NCBI GenBank assembly: GCA_016214985.1
Contig: JACRMM010000044.1
Span: 1-64,000 of the forward strand
Direction of reading: 5' to 3'
DNA length: 64,000 bases
Source: Deltaproteobacteria bacterium
Lineage (GTDB): Bacteria > Desulfobacterota > Deferrisomatia > Deferrisomatales > JACRMM01
The translations under genes and the position numbers were made by a program. The notes under the pieces are model-generated. The model did no database searches and had not been told where the DNA came from. It saw nothing but the letters and a program-made list of their open reading frames with translations. Positions 40,454 through 50,257 of the stretch are shown piece by piece; position 1 is the stretch's first letter; every line of letters begins with the position of its first letter.

Positions 40454-40969
40454 TCACTTCTTGGCGGGTGCCGCGGCCGGTGCCTTGGGAGCGGCCACCT
40501 TGCCGAAGGAACTCTGGTCCACCTGCTCGGAGTGGCACAGGGAGCAGAACTTGCCGAGCTCCGAACCCTTGGCCACCTGACCCTGAAGGTACTTGTAGTT
40601 CGGATTCGAGGGGTGCGGGTTGTGGCAGCTCATGCAGCCCAGCGTGCCGTCGGCCTTGAGGAGCTCGGCCGGCACCTTCACCTTGTTGGGTTTCATCCCG
40701 ACCGGATGGGTCGCCATCAGGCTGATCGGCATGATGCCCTGGTCGTCATTGTGGCAGCCGAGGCAGAGGGCCACGTCGCCGGCCGCCTGGTTGCCGGTCG
40801 ACGGGTTCTTCTCCTTGGTCAGGGGGGCCACCGCCAGGATTCCCTTCCCTTTCGCCTTGTGGATGGAGTGACATTCCACGCAGTTCGGGTCGTGGGGGCC
40901 GTACGCGAAGGCGCCGGAAGCGGCGACTCCGAAGGCCAGGGCGGCGGCAGCAACGGCGAGCTTCCTCAT
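40454..40969 (-). CDS. Periplasmic tetraheme cytochrome c
   Basis: Signal peptide; CVECH, CLGCH, CMSCH, CSLCH. Confidence 0.9.
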   Translation of the reverse strand: MRKLAVAAAALAFGVAASGAFAYGPHDPNCVECHSIHKAKGKGILAVAPLTKEKNPSTGNQAAGDVALCLGCHNDDQGIMPISLMATHPVGMKPNKVKVPAELLKADGTLGCMSCHNPHPSNPNYKYLQGQVAKGSELGKFCSLCHSEQVDQSSFGKVAAPKAPAAAPAKK

Positions 40970-41118
40970 CTTTCTCTCCTCCTTTTAACAACGCCCGGCG
41001 CGTTTCGGACACCATGCCCGAGAAGGCCGTGCCATTCGACGAAAAGCGCGGCTACGCTAACCGAAAGCCCGAAGTCGTGTCAAGGGACCCGGATCTCCGC
41101 TTCGCCGTTTCCGGCAGC

Positions 41119-41988
41119 TCACCGCGGACCGAGATCGCCCTGCCGCTGCGCGAGCAGCTGACGGTACGCTTCCTTGGCCGAAATGCGGAGCGTGCCGGCG
41201 AGCTCTTTCGCCGCTTCCTTGAGCGGAATTCCTGCCGCGAGTGCCCGAGCGACCGCGTCGGCGACATCCTCTTCGCCGGCTGGGCAGGGTCCAGGGCAGC
41301 CGCGCACGCCCCAGCACACTTCGCCGAGCACCTTGGGCCTTTCGGCCAGTGTCGCGCGAACGGATGTGAGCGTTCCGAAGAAGAACTCTTCGTGGGTCTT
41401 CGTCATCTCCCGGGCCAGCGCGCACTCCCGCTCCCCCAGGGCGAGCAGCGCGTCCGAGAGCGACGCCAGGATGCGGCGGGGCGACTCGTAGAAGACCAGG
41501 GTCTCGCCCCGCTCGGCGAGGCGGGCGAAGAAGGTCCGGCGGGCCGAAGAGCGGGACGGGGGGAAGCCGTGAAACGAGAAGGCATCCGTCGGCAACCCTG
41601 CCACGCTCAGGAACGCTGTGACAGCGCTCGGCCCCGGCACCGGGAAGACGGCGAGCCCCTGCCGGCGCGCCGCCCGGACGACGTCGAAGCCGGGGTCGGA
41701 GAGACCGGGGGTGCCGGCCTCCGAGATCAGTGCCACTCGCTCTCCCCGGGCGAGCCGATCCACCAGGGACGAGGCGCGCTCGGTTTCGTTCCAGTCGTGG
41801 TAGGAGACGAGCGGCCGACGGATGCCGTGGTGGCTCAGCAGTCGTCGCGCGGTCCGAGTGTCCTCGGCGGCGATCACGTCGGCTTGGGCGAGCACGTCGA
41901 GCGCTCGCAGCGTGATGTCGCCCGGGTGGCCGATGGGAACGGAAACGACCGCGAGAGACCCTGCGGGGAAGACGGGAGGGTTCTGCAT
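41119..41988 (-). CDS. rsmI: 16S rRNA (cytidine(1402)-2'-O)-methyltransferase
   Basis: GSLAVVSVPIGHPGDITLRALDVLAQADVIAAEDTRTARRLLSHHGI, SEAGTPGLSDPG. Confidence 0.95.
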   Translation of the reverse strand: MQNPPVFPAGSLAVVSVPIGHPGDITLRALDVLAQADVIAAEDTRTARRLLSHHGIRRPLVSYHDWNETERASSLVDRLARGERVALISEAGTPGLSDPGFDVVRAARRQGLAVFPVPGPSAVTAFLSVAGLPTDAFSFHGFPPSRSSARRTFFARLAERGETLVFYESPRRILASLSDALLALGERECALAREMTKTHEEFFFGTLTSVRATLAERPKVLGEVCWGVRGCPGPCPAGEEDVADAVARALAAGIPLKEAAKELAGTLRISAKEAYRQLLAQRQGDLGPR

Positions 41989-42134
41989 GGCAGCGGACTG
42001 TAGCAGGGCGGGCGGGACGGAGTAAAGGCGCGCGCGGTTCGCCGCGTTTCCTACCTTGCGGCCGCGGGTCCCTTGGGTACAGTAGCCGCGGCCGGCCCGT
42101 CAGGGCCCCACTTTGCCGCGAGGAGGCCTAGGGC

Positions 42135-43667
42135 ATGCTTTCCAAGGTTGTCTCGGCTGCGGTGCTCGGCGTGGACGCCTACCGGGTTGACGTGGAGGTG
42201 GACGTCGCGCGCGCTCTTCCGTCGTTCACGGTCGTCGGCCTGCCGGACAACGCCGTCAAGGAGAGCAAGGACCGAGTTCGGGCTGCCATCAAGAACTCGG
42301 GATATCCCTTTCCGCCCCACCGCCTGACCGTGAATCTCGCCCCCGCGGACGTAAAGAAAGAAGGTGCGTCCTTCGACCTCCCCATGGCCCTGGCGATCCT
42401 GGCCTCGGATGCCACCCTGGGGCTGCGCGGGCTTGACGATCTCCTCGTCCTCGGCGAGCTGTCCCTCGACGGTTCGGTGCGGGCAGTGAGGGGCGCGTTG
42501 CCCATCGCAGCCGAGGCGCGCCGGCTGGGAGCGTCGTCGGTGCTGGTTCCCCGCGAGAATGTGGCCGAGGCGTCGGTGGTTCCGGACATCGGAGTCTTCG
42601 CCGCGGACACGCTCGCGCAGGTCGTCGAGGGCTTGCGGGGCGACGGCCTGGCCCCGGCCCGGGTGGTGGCGAACCGGCTCGAGGAGGGACCCGTCGAGCC
42701 CGACGCCGACTTCCGGGACGTCCGCGGGCAGGCCCACGCCAAGAGGGCGTTGGAGATTGCAGCCGCTGGAGGACACAACGTGCTGATGGTGGGGCCGCCG
42801 GGCTCCGGAAAGACCATGCTCGCGGGCCGGCTTTCCACGATCCTTCCCGAGATGACCTGGGAGGAGACGCTCGAGACCAGCCGGATCTACAGTGTCATGG
42901 GTCTTCGCGACGGCGCGGGCCCGATCGTCACGCGCCGGCCCTTCCGGGCGCCCCACCACACGATCTCCGACGCGGGTTTGATTGGAGGGGGCACCGTCCC
43001 GCGGTGCGGCGAGATCAGCCTCGCCCACAATGGGGTGCTGTTCTTGGACGAGCTCCCGGAGTTCAAGAAGCACGTCCTGGAGGTGCTTCGCCAACCCCTG
43101 GAGGAGGGGGCGGTCACGATCGCGCGGGCAGCCTCAAGCCTCACGTTTCCGGCGCGCTTCACCCTGATCGCTGCCATGAACCCCTGTCCTTGCGGCTACT
43201 ACGGGGACCCCCACCACGCGTGCCTGTGCACGCCGCCGGCGCTGCGGAAGTATCGGTCGCGGGTGTCCGGCCCACTGCTCGACCGCCTCGACCTCCACGT
43301 GGACGTGCCCGCGCTTCGCTACCGGGAGATGGAGGCCGGAGGCGACGAGGAACCGTCGGCCGCCGTGCGGGAGCGCGTGGCCCGGGCCCGGCGTCGTCAG
43401 GCGGAGCGCTACCGCGGCGAGCCCTACCGGTGCAACGGGCAGCTCACGGCTCGGGGCGTGCGCAGGCACTGTCGGCCGTCGACCGAGGCCGGGGCGCTGC
43501 TCGAACACGCCATGGACCGCCTGGGACTCTCGGGCCGTGCCTACGCGCGAGTCCTCAAGGTGGCGCGCACGATCGCCGATCTGGACGGTTCCGAGGGGCC
43601 TTCGAGGGCCCATGTGCTGGAAGCGCTGCAGTATCGCCGATCGCCCCCGTCGGATCGCGCTCCGTAG
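42135..43667 (+). CDS. comM: YifB/ComM family Mg chelatase-like AAA ATPase
   Basis: VDVARALPSFTVVGLPDNAVKESKDRVRAAIKNSGYPFPPHRLTVNLAPADVKKEG, Walker A GPPGSGKTML, AAMNPCPCGYYGDP. Confidence 0.96.
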   Translation: MLSKVVSAAVLGVDAYRVDVEVDVARALPSFTVVGLPDNAVKESKDRVRAAIKNSGYPFPPHRLTVNLAPADVKKEGASFDLPMALAILASDATLGLRGLDDLLVLGELSLDGSVRAVRGALPIAAEARRLGASSVLVPRENVAEASVVPDIGVFAADTLAQVVEGLRGDGLAPARVVANRLEEGPVEPDADFRDVRGQAHAKRALEIAAAGGHNVLMVGPPGSGKTMLAGRLSTILPEMTWEETLETSRIYSVMGLRDGAGPIVTRRPFRAPHHTISDAGLIGGGTVPRCGEISLAHNGVLFLDELPEFKKHVLEVLRQPLEEGAVTIARAASSLTFPARFTLIAAMNPCPCGYYGDPHHACLCTPPALRKYRSRVSGPLLDRLDLHVDVPALRYREMEAGGDEEPSAAVRERVARARRRQAERYRGEPYRCNGQLTARGVRRHCRPSTEAGALLEHAMDRLGLSGRAYARVLKVARTIADLDGSEGPSRAHVLEALQYRRSPPSDRAP

Positions 43668-43816
43668 CGCCGACCGTGGGTCGACCCTGCCCGGGCCCGG
43701 TCGCGCCGTTGGGTCCGGGCAGCGCATTCCCGGGCCCACGATCTCCTCGGCTCGGCCCCGGCGAGGAAGGCGGTTGCCCCTTCGGCTTGCGGCCGGTTCG
43801 GTGGCTTCTCGAAGGG

Positions 43817-43845
43817 TTGTCAACGCTTCGGCACGGTGTTATCGT
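43817..43845 (+). promoter_or_regulatory. Putative sigma70 promoter
   Basis: TTGTCA-N17-TATCGT upstream of the 43896 gene; followed by a GGCTCC-TTCA-GGAGCC hairpin at 43848-43863. Confidence 0.4.
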
Positions 43846-43895
43846 CCGGCTCCTTCAGGAGCCCTGAGGGGTTGTGTGGAAAACAAGGAGGACAC

Positions 43896-44216
43896 ATGCC
43901 GAAAAAGAGCATCCTGCCGACGATCGATGCCGTCTACGACGGAGACGGCCTCTCCTTCTACTGCGACGGGGAGCCCATCGAAGACATGGAGTTCACTTGG
44001 GAGGATCTCGCCGATCCGGAGCTCCTCACCGAGGTCGCCGAGGAACTGGTCGAGTACATCGATAGTGACGAGCTCGAGGATATCGACAACCCCGTGGCTG
44101 CCGTCCGCAAAGCCATCACCCAGCTCCGAAAAGGCCGCGTCGTCCGGAAGTCCGAGGTGGAGGAGGAGGACGAGGAGGAGCTGGACGAGGAGTTCGACGA
44201 GGATGAGGAAGACTGA
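43896..44216 (+). CDS. Small acidic protein with Glu/Asp-rich tail
   Basis: AAGGAGG SD before ATG; C-terminus EVEEEDEEELDEEFDEDEED. Confidence 0.7.
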   Translation: MPKKSILPTIDAVYDGDGLSFYCDGEPIEDMEFTWEDLADPELLTEVAEELVEYIDSDELEDIDNPVAAVRKAITQLRKGRVVRKSEVEEEDEEELDEEFDEDEED

Positions 44217-44263
44217 GCCGGTCCTCATCGCGGGAAGGCCCAGAACGGACGGAGGAGAGATCG

Positions 44264-46207
44264 ATGCAGATTGCCAAGGGTTTCAAGGAGGAGGAGCTGT
44301 CGGCAGAAGAGATCCGGCACCTCCGGAACCTCTCCCGGCTCGTGCGCGGCGACGTCCTGCGCATGACGCAGCTCGCGGGGGGAGGGCATCCCGGCGGTAG
44401 CTTCTCCTCCGTGGACCTCTTCGTGACGCTGCTGGCCTCGGTGAACGTCTCCCCAGAGCTGCGCGATAACCCCCGCCGGGACCGCGTCGTCGTGAGTCAC
44501 GGTCACACCGCCTCCGCCTACTACGCGACCCTGGGCCGCTTCGACTTCTTCGACCTCGACGACGCGGTGAGCCTGTTCCGCAAGGCCGGCAGCATCTTCG
44601 GGGGACACGTGGAGCGCACGGTTCCCGGGGTGGAGTGGACCACCGGGTGTGCCGGCCAGGGGCTCGCAGCGGGCTGTGGGTTCGCCCTGGCCGCGCGCAT
44701 GAAGGGGCTCAAGCCCAACGTTTTCGTCGTCATGAGCGACGGAGAGCAGCAGAAGGGACAGGTGGCGGAGGCTCGTCGAGTCGCCAAGAAGTACCGACTC
44801 AACGGGATCACCGTCCTGGTCGACGCCAACAACGCCCAGTACGCGGGCCGCACCTCGGACATCCTTCCCCAGAACGTGAAGTACGAGTACATCGCCGACG
44901 GATGGGACGTGATCGAGATCAACGGCCACGACCACAACGACGTGTACAAGGCGCTCCGGCGCGCGATTCAGATCCAGAGCGCTCCCGTCCTCGTGTTGGC
45001 TCACACGGTGGCGGGCCATGGGGTTTCGTTCATGGAGAACCAGACCGAGTATCACTCCCGGTGCCTCTCGGACGAGGAGTACCAGGAGGCGATGCGCGAG
45101 CTGCGCATCGACGCGGACCTCGCGGAGTCGGCGGACTATCGCAGTGCCTTCGACGACTTCGACCTGGACGTCTCCGAGGAGGCCACGGGCCATCCGGTGC
45201 CGGAGGTGGGCGGTCCCTTCTCCTATGGAGCCGGCGAGAAGGTCGAGAACCGCTCCGCGGTGGGTCGGGCCCTGGCCGACGTCGCGGATCGCAACCGGGG
45301 AGGGGATCGCTGCCCGATCGCCGTGGTGGATTGCGGTCTGGCCGCGGCGGTCCGAACGGTGGAGTTTGCCCAGAAGAACCGTGGCGCCTTCTTCCAGCTG
45401 GGACTCCAAGAGCACGCAGCGGCCGTGGTGGCTGGGGCGATGAGCGTCGAAGGGGTGCTCACGATCTGGGCCGATTACGGCGCCTTCGGCCTGAGCGGAG
45501 CCTATGACCAGCTGCGCATGGACGACATCAACCGGACGCACCTGAAGGTCTTCGCGACGCACCTCGGCCTCGACGGCGGAGGCGACGGGAGGAGCCACCA
45601 GTGCGTGGATTATCTGGGGCTCATCAGCAGCCTGTTCGGGGTCCGCGCGATCTTCCCGGCGGACCCCAACCAGGCGGACCGCGCGTTCCGGTTCATGGTG
45701 CAGCAGCCCGGCAACTGGGTCCTGGGCGTGGGGCGATCGCCGCTGTCAGTGGTGCTCGGCGACGCCGGTGAGCCGTTCTTCGGTGGCGAATACGAGTTCG
45801 CTTACGGCCGATCGGATCTGGTGCGCCGCGGCGAGCATGGGGTCATCCTGACGACCGGCGAGATGCTCGGTCGCGCTGTGGAGGCATGGGACGCGCTGCG
45901 CGGCGAAGGGTTGGAGCCCGCGGTCCTCCACGTGGCGTGCCCCAAGGCGCTGGAGGAATCCGAAGACCCGGTGCTTCTCCAGGCTCTGCGCAAGGGACGA
46001 GTGGTCACCTACGAGGATCACAGCGTTCACTCGGGTCTGGGTGCCCAGGTTGCCAATTACATCGCGCGTCGGGGGATCTCGTGCCGCTTGCTCAAGATCG
46101 GAGTCGAGCGCTACGGGTGCTCCGGGGCGCCGGACGAGGTCTACCGCGCGATGGGGTTGGGGGTCGAGCGGCTCGTGGAGCGAGCGCGCAAGTTCCTGAA
46201 GAGGTGA
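44264..46207 (+). CDS. tkt: Transketolase
   Basis: GGGHPGGSFSSVDLFVTLL, VSHGHTASAYYATLG, MSDGEQQKGQVAEARRVAKKY; pyrimidine-binding and C-terminal domains present. Confidence 0.88.
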   Translation: MQIAKGFKEEELSAEEIRHLRNLSRLVRGDVLRMTQLAGGGHPGGSFSSVDLFVTLLASVNVSPELRDNPRRDRVVVSHGHTASAYYATLGRFDFFDLDDAVSLFRKAGSIFGGHVERTVPGVEWTTGCAGQGLAAGCGFALAARMKGLKPNVFVVMSDGEQQKGQVAEARRVAKKYRLNGITVLVDANNAQYAGRTSDILPQNVKYEYIADGWDVIEINGHDHNDVYKALRRAIQIQSAPVLVLAHTVAGHGVSFMENQTEYHSRCLSDEEYQEAMRELRIDADLAESADYRSAFDDFDLDVSEEATGHPVPEVGGPFSYGAGEKVENRSAVGRALADVADRNRGGDRCPIAVVDCGLAAAVRTVEFAQKNRGAFFQLGLQEHAAAVVAGAMSVEGVLTIWADYGAFGLSGAYDQLRMDDINRTHLKVFATHLGLDGGGDGRSHQCVDYLGLISSLFGVRAIFPADPNQADRAFRFMVQQPGNWVLGVGRSPLSVVLGDAGEPFFGGEYEFAYGRSDLVRRGEHGVILTTGEMLGRAVEAWDALRGEGLEPAVLHVACPKALEESEDPVLLQALRKGRVVTYEDHSVHSGLGAQVANYIARRGISCRLLKIGVERYGCSGAPDEVYRAMGLGVERLVERARKFLKR

Positions 46208-46211
46208 TCCA

Positions 46212-46748
46212 GTGCATCCGCCCAGCCCGGAGGTGTGCCGGGCTCTCCTGGACACCTACGCCGTGCCCGGTCACATTCGGCGCCACAGCGAAGAGGTGGC
46301 GCGCCTGGCGCGGGACCTGGCTGAGGGGCTGAGGCGCTTCGCCGGCGAGGAGCTCGACGCCGCTCTCGTGGAGGCGGGGGGCCTCCTGCACGACATCGCC
46401 AAGGCCACGTGCCTGGACAGCCGCAGTGACCATGCCCGGGAGGGCGGTCGGCTGCTGAGGGGGCTCGGCTACGAGGAGGTTGCGGCGCTGGTGGAGCGGC
46501 ACGTGGCGATCGGCGCCTGGAACGCGGAAGCGGCGGTGACCGAAGCGGAGGTTCTCAATTACAGCGACAAGCGCGTGCGGCACGAGGAGGTCGTAACACT
46601 CGCCGAGCGTTTCGAGGACCTGCTCGCACGCTACGGTGGAACGAACGGGGAGGCCCGCGCCCGCATCCGGCACAACTGGCGGGTGACGGCTGACCTGGAG
46701 AAGAAGATCTTCCGCCGGCTGCCGTTCGGTCCGGAGGACCTCCGCTAG
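46212..46748 (+). CDS. HD-domain phosphohydrolase
   Basis: VPGHIRRHSEEVARLARDLAEGL...LVEAGGLLHDIAKATCL. Confidence 0.82.
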   Translation: MHPPSPEVCRALLDTYAVPGHIRRHSEEVARLARDLAEGLRRFAGEELDAALVEAGGLLHDIAKATCLDSRSDHAREGGRLLRGLGYEEVAALVERHVAIGAWNAEAAVTEAEVLNYSDKRVRHEEVVTLAERFEDLLARYGGTNGEARARIRHNWRVTADLEKKIFRRLPFGPEDLR

Positions 46749-46786
46749 GACGCTCCAGCGTCCCAGCCTCCTCGCCGCCAGCCGAT

Positions 46787-47362
46787 CTACTCCGCAGCCA
46801 GCGCCTTCTTGAGCTCAGCTTCGATCTTCGGCGCCTCGGCGCGGCCCACGTGGGCCCAGGAGACCTTCCCGCCCTTGCCCACCATCACGAGGGTCGGCGT
46901 TCCCGCCACGCCGTAGGCGTCGGCCGTGATGTAGTGGACCCCCTCGATCTTCTCCCACAGAACCCGGAAGCCGAAGCCGTTCGAGGTCATGTACTTTCGG
47001 ACGGCCTTCTCCATCTTGGGCCCGTCGAGATTGACGGCAAGCATCTCGGCGCCGTCCTTCGCATACTTCTTGACGACCTCGTCGAGGAGAGGGATCTCTT
47101 CCCGGCAGGGTCCGCAGAAGAAGGACCAGAAGACGAGAATCACGGCCTTCTTGCCCTTGAACGACTCGAGGGTCACGCTCTTGCCGTCCAGGTCCTGGAG
47201 GTCGAAGGCGATCGCCGGAACGCCCTCGGAGATCAGCGCGCCGGCGGGCTCCACCTTGCCCTTGAGCGCGGTGGACGGCTCGGCGGCGAGGCTCGATGCG
47301 GTGGTGGCGGCGAGGAGCAAGCTCGCGGCCAGGGTGGCGAAGGCGCGCGGATACGGTTTCAT
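46787..47362 (-). CDS. TlpA-like thioredoxin-fold protein
   Basis: Signal peptide, VFWSFFCGPCREEIPLLDEV, GVAGTPTLVMVGKGGKV. Confidence 0.9.
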   Translation of the reverse strand: MKPYPRAFATLAASLLLAATTASSLAAEPSTALKGKVEPAGALISEGVPAIAFDLQDLDGKSVTLESFKGKKAVILVFWSFFCGPCREEIPLLDEVVKKYAKDGAEMLAVNLDGPKMEKAVRKYMTSNGFGFRVLWEKIEGVHYITADAYGVAGTPTLVMVGKGGKVSWAHVGRAEAPKIEAELKKALAAE

Positions 47363-47438
47363 GCCTCAGGACTCCTCTCGGGGTATCTCGTTGTCTCGTG
47401 CGTCGCTTCAGAGGTCTCGGCAGAAGGCGGCTCCGGTG

Positions 47439-48032
47439 CTACTTGGCGCCGACGGCGCTGGTGACCTTCTCCTCGATCTCCTTTTCGTCGCCGGGTGCGT
47501 AGCCCACGTGGTAGTAATGGATCCTTCCTTGCCGGTCGATCACTATGGTGGTCGGCAGGACACTGACGCCGTACCGGGCCGCCACCTGACGACTCTTGTC
47601 GATGACGATGGGGTACGGGACCTTGAAGGCGAGGCCCTTGACGAACTGGGCTACCCGCTTGGTGCCGAAGCTGTCGAGGTCGATGCCCACGACCGCCAGC
47701 TGGCTGCCCCAACGGTTGGAGATCTCGGCGAGCTTGGGCATCTCCTGCACGCACGAGACGCAGTAGATCGACCAGAAGTCCAGCAGGATGGCCTTCTGCC
47801 CGATCAGAGGTCCCAGGTCGAAGTCCCCCCCGTCGAGCAGGGGAGCGGTGAACCGCGGCGCGTCTCCCCCCACGCGGGGCCTCTCGGCCGCCGCTCCGAA
47901 CAGCGCCCAGGAGGACGCCGGCAGCGTGAGGGCACCGAGGAGCGCAAGACAGACGGCGAGACAGCGCAAGTCGCTCCTCCTGGGGGCTGAGCAGAGTGTC
48001 CGGTTGCCGGGCAGAGGCGTCTGCGTAAGCAA
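47439..48032 (-). CDS. TlpA-like thioredoxin-fold protein (start uncertain)
   Basis: DFWSIYCVSCVQEMPKLAEI, YGVSVLPTTIVIDRQGRI. Confidence 0.85.
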   Translation of the reverse strand: MLTQTPLPGNRTLCSAPRRSDLRCLAVCLALLGALTLPASSWALFGAAAERPRVGGDAPRFTAPLLDGGDFDLGPLIGQKAILLDFWSIYCVSCVQEMPKLAEISNRWGSQLAVVGIDLDSFGTKRVAQFVKGLAFKVPYPIVIDKSRQVAARYGVSVLPTTIVIDRQGRIHYYHVGYAPGDEKEIEEKVTSAVGAK

Positions 48033-48326
48033 GTCTCATGCCTCGAGAAGAGCGTGCATAGCTTGGCGAAGGCGCGCCGGAAAGTCAAACGCTAACCGGG
48101 GCGTGCCCCCTCGTATCGTCGCCTGGGCCGGGAACCTTGACCCCTCGGCGTCTGCAGCGTTCGGGGAACGAGTCTTGCTAGCCGGTACCGGGGGGACCGC
48201 AGCCGTCGCCGGCTCCAGGAGCGACGCCCGCAGGGAACGCATCCCCGCGCAGGGCGTGACGTGGGGTCTGCGTGCTTTCACCCACGGCGCCCAGCGAATC
48301 TCCTCAGCGTCCCTCAAGGCGGCAGC

Positions 48327-48905
48327 TTGACGACTCGGAAACCCTTCGACGAAGACTCCATCCTGGCCGAGCGGGCGAGCAGGGGCGACCGCGCGGCCTT
48401 CGCGGTGCTCGTCGAGAAGTATCAGGGCCCGATCCATGGGTATGCCCTGCACTTCTTCCGAAACTCGGAGTCAGCCGCAGACGTAGCACAAGACACGTTC
48501 CTGCGGGCGTTCCGGTTTCTGCACACCTACGACGCCTCCCGGCGCTTCGCGACCTGGCTCTACACCATCGCCCGAAACCTCTGCATCGACCGCCACCGCG
48601 ACGACCGACGCCGCGAGCAGTTGGGTGCCGAAGCCGGGGGCGCGGCGATCGGGGCTGGGACGAACTTCTCCGAGGGCCCCCTGGCGATTCTGGAGGGCAG
48701 GGAGGATCGGGCGCGCCTCGCCGCAGCGATTCGGGAGTTGCCGGAGAAGTACCGCACGCCGCTCGTGCTCTGCTATGCGCAGGGTTTGCCCTATCAGGAG
48801 ATCAGCGAGATCCTGGGGATCTCGCTGAACAACACGAAGATCCGGATCTTTCGCGCCAAGAAGCTGCTTCTCCGGGAGCTTGGCCTGGTCGAGGATGCCC
48901 CATGA
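48327..48905 (+). CDS. ECF RNA polymerase sigma factor (start uncertain)
   Basis: Sigma region 2 VAQDTFLRAFRFLHTYDASRRFATWLYTIARNLCIDRHR; region 4 LVLCYAQGLPYQEISEILGISLNNTKIRIFRAKKLL. Confidence 0.92.
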   Translation: MTTRKPFDEDSILAERASRGDRAAFAVLVEKYQGPIHGYALHFFRNSESAADVAQDTFLRAFRFLHTYDASRRFATWLYTIARNLCIDRHRDDRRREQLGAEAGGAAIGAGTNFSEGPLAILEGREDRARLAAAIRELPEKYRTPLVLCYAQGLPYQEISEILGISLNNTKIRIFRAKKLLLRELGLVEDAP

Positions 48906-49474
48906 ACCGCGTGGCACTTCTGGCGGCCGTCTGGATGCTCGGGGCGGTGCCCTCCGGGGCGCGAGTCTGGCAACCCGATCCCGGACCGGCCACGCGGTCT
49001 GCTCCCTCGGTGCTCGACGACGAGGAGTCCCGGCGGATCTTTCGTCAATCGGTCGCCCTGGGGATTCCCGAAGCGGACCTCACGGACCTGGTCGCGCGGT
49101 GTCGCGGCGCGGGGTTCACCGCCCTCGAGTTGCGCCGCGTGCTGAGCCTCATGGTCCGGGCCAAGCTGGCCGGCCTTCCCCACGACGACCTGCTCAACAA
49201 GCTTCGAGAGGGTCTGGCCAAGCGTGCCCCTCCCGACGCGATCGAGCGGGCCGTGGAGTCCAAGGCCCAGAGCCTTCGAAGGGCCAAGTCCCTGGTGGAC
49301 GCCCTGCTCACCGACGGGCGCGCGACGCCCGACTACGGGTACGCGTTGAAGGTCGTCGCCGACGCCCTGGAAGCCGGGGTGGCGCCGGTGGACGTGCTGC
49401 GTGCGGTGCGGGAGGGCCAGTCGCCGCAGGAAGGCCTGCCCGATCTTCGCAGGCTCTTTCGCGAGGTCCGGTGA
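48902..49474 (+). CDS. Exported hypothetical protein in sigma-factor operon
   Basis: ATGA-type overlap with sigma gene; signal peptide then helical domain. Confidence 0.65.
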   Translation: MNRVALLAAVWMLGAVPSGARVWQPDPGPATRSAPSVLDDEESRRIFRQSVALGIPEADLTDLVARCRGAGFTALELRRVLSLMVRAKLAGLPHDDLLNKLREGLAKRAPPDAIERAVESKAQSLRRAKSLVDALLTDGRATPDYGYALKVVADALEAGVAPVDVLRAVREGQSPQEGLPDLRRLFREVR

Positions 49475-49506
49475 CCGAGTAACCATCGGCGCACAGGCCC
49501 GTATCT

Positions 49507-50202
49507 GTGTCGACCCTGAGATCCGCGAGGAGCCGCAGGAGGAGACCGGTGGTGTCGTGTAGAGACGCGGAAGCCCTCTGGGTGGCCCGTGCTGACGGAA
49601 CGCTCACAGCCGACGACGAGGAGCGGCTTCGAGCGCACTCGGCCTCCTGCGCCTCGTGCGCAGGGGTCGAGCGCGGGCTGACGCTGCTCGAGTACGCCCT
49701 GGACGGGTTCGCTGACGAAGCGCCGGAGCCGCCCCCGTACCTGAAGACCCGGATTCTCGCCCGACTGGACGAGGCGTCGACGCCTCGGCGCTGGGCCCTC
49801 GGCAGGTTTCTGACGAGCCGGCGGCTGCTCGCCGTGAGCACGGCGTGCCTGGCTTTCTTCGCGGGGCTCCTCGTGCGGGAGATCCACCGGGTCAACGAGT
49901 GGGCGCTCGGCAGCGGGTCCCGGGAGGTCGTGCTTCAGTATCAGTCCCCGACCGCGGGCCTCGTCACCCTGGCCGGAGACTTCAACGGCTGGGGGCGCGA
50001 CGGCCGCAGCGTCCGGGTCGAGCGGGAGGGAGATCGCTGGCTCTTCCGGGTGCGCGTGGAGCCCGGTCGATACCAGTATGCCTTTGTTGTGGATGGGAAA
50101 AAGTGGTTGCCCGACCCCCAGGCGCCGGGTATCATCCCGGACGGTTTCGGGGGGGTGAACTCCCTGCTGTATGTCCCAGGTCCGGACGCGGCCCGGCTGT
50201 GA
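49507..50202 (+). CDS. zf-HC2-type anti-sigma protein with TM and glycogen-binding (AMPK1-CBM/CBM48-like) C-terminus
   Basis: LRAHSASCASC zinc motif; TM LLAVSTACLAFFAGLLV; VTLAGDFNGWGRDGRSVRVEREGDRWLFRVRVEPGRYQYAFVVDGKKWLPDP. Confidence 0.8.
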   Translation: MSTLRSARSRRRRPVVSCRDAEALWVARADGTLTADDEERLRAHSASCASCAGVERGLTLLEYALDGFADEAPEPPPYLKTRILARLDEASTPRRWALGRFLTSRRLLAVSTACLAFFAGLLVREIHRVNEWALGSGSREVVLQYQSPTAGLVTLAGDFNGWGRDGRSVRVEREGDRWLFRVRVEPGRYQYAFVVDGKKWLPDPQAPGIIPDGFGGVNSLLYVPGPDAARL

Positions 50203-50257
50203 TGGATCTGAGTCCAGAGGCGTGTCTGGTTCGATCACCGCGGACGAGGACGTCGGA

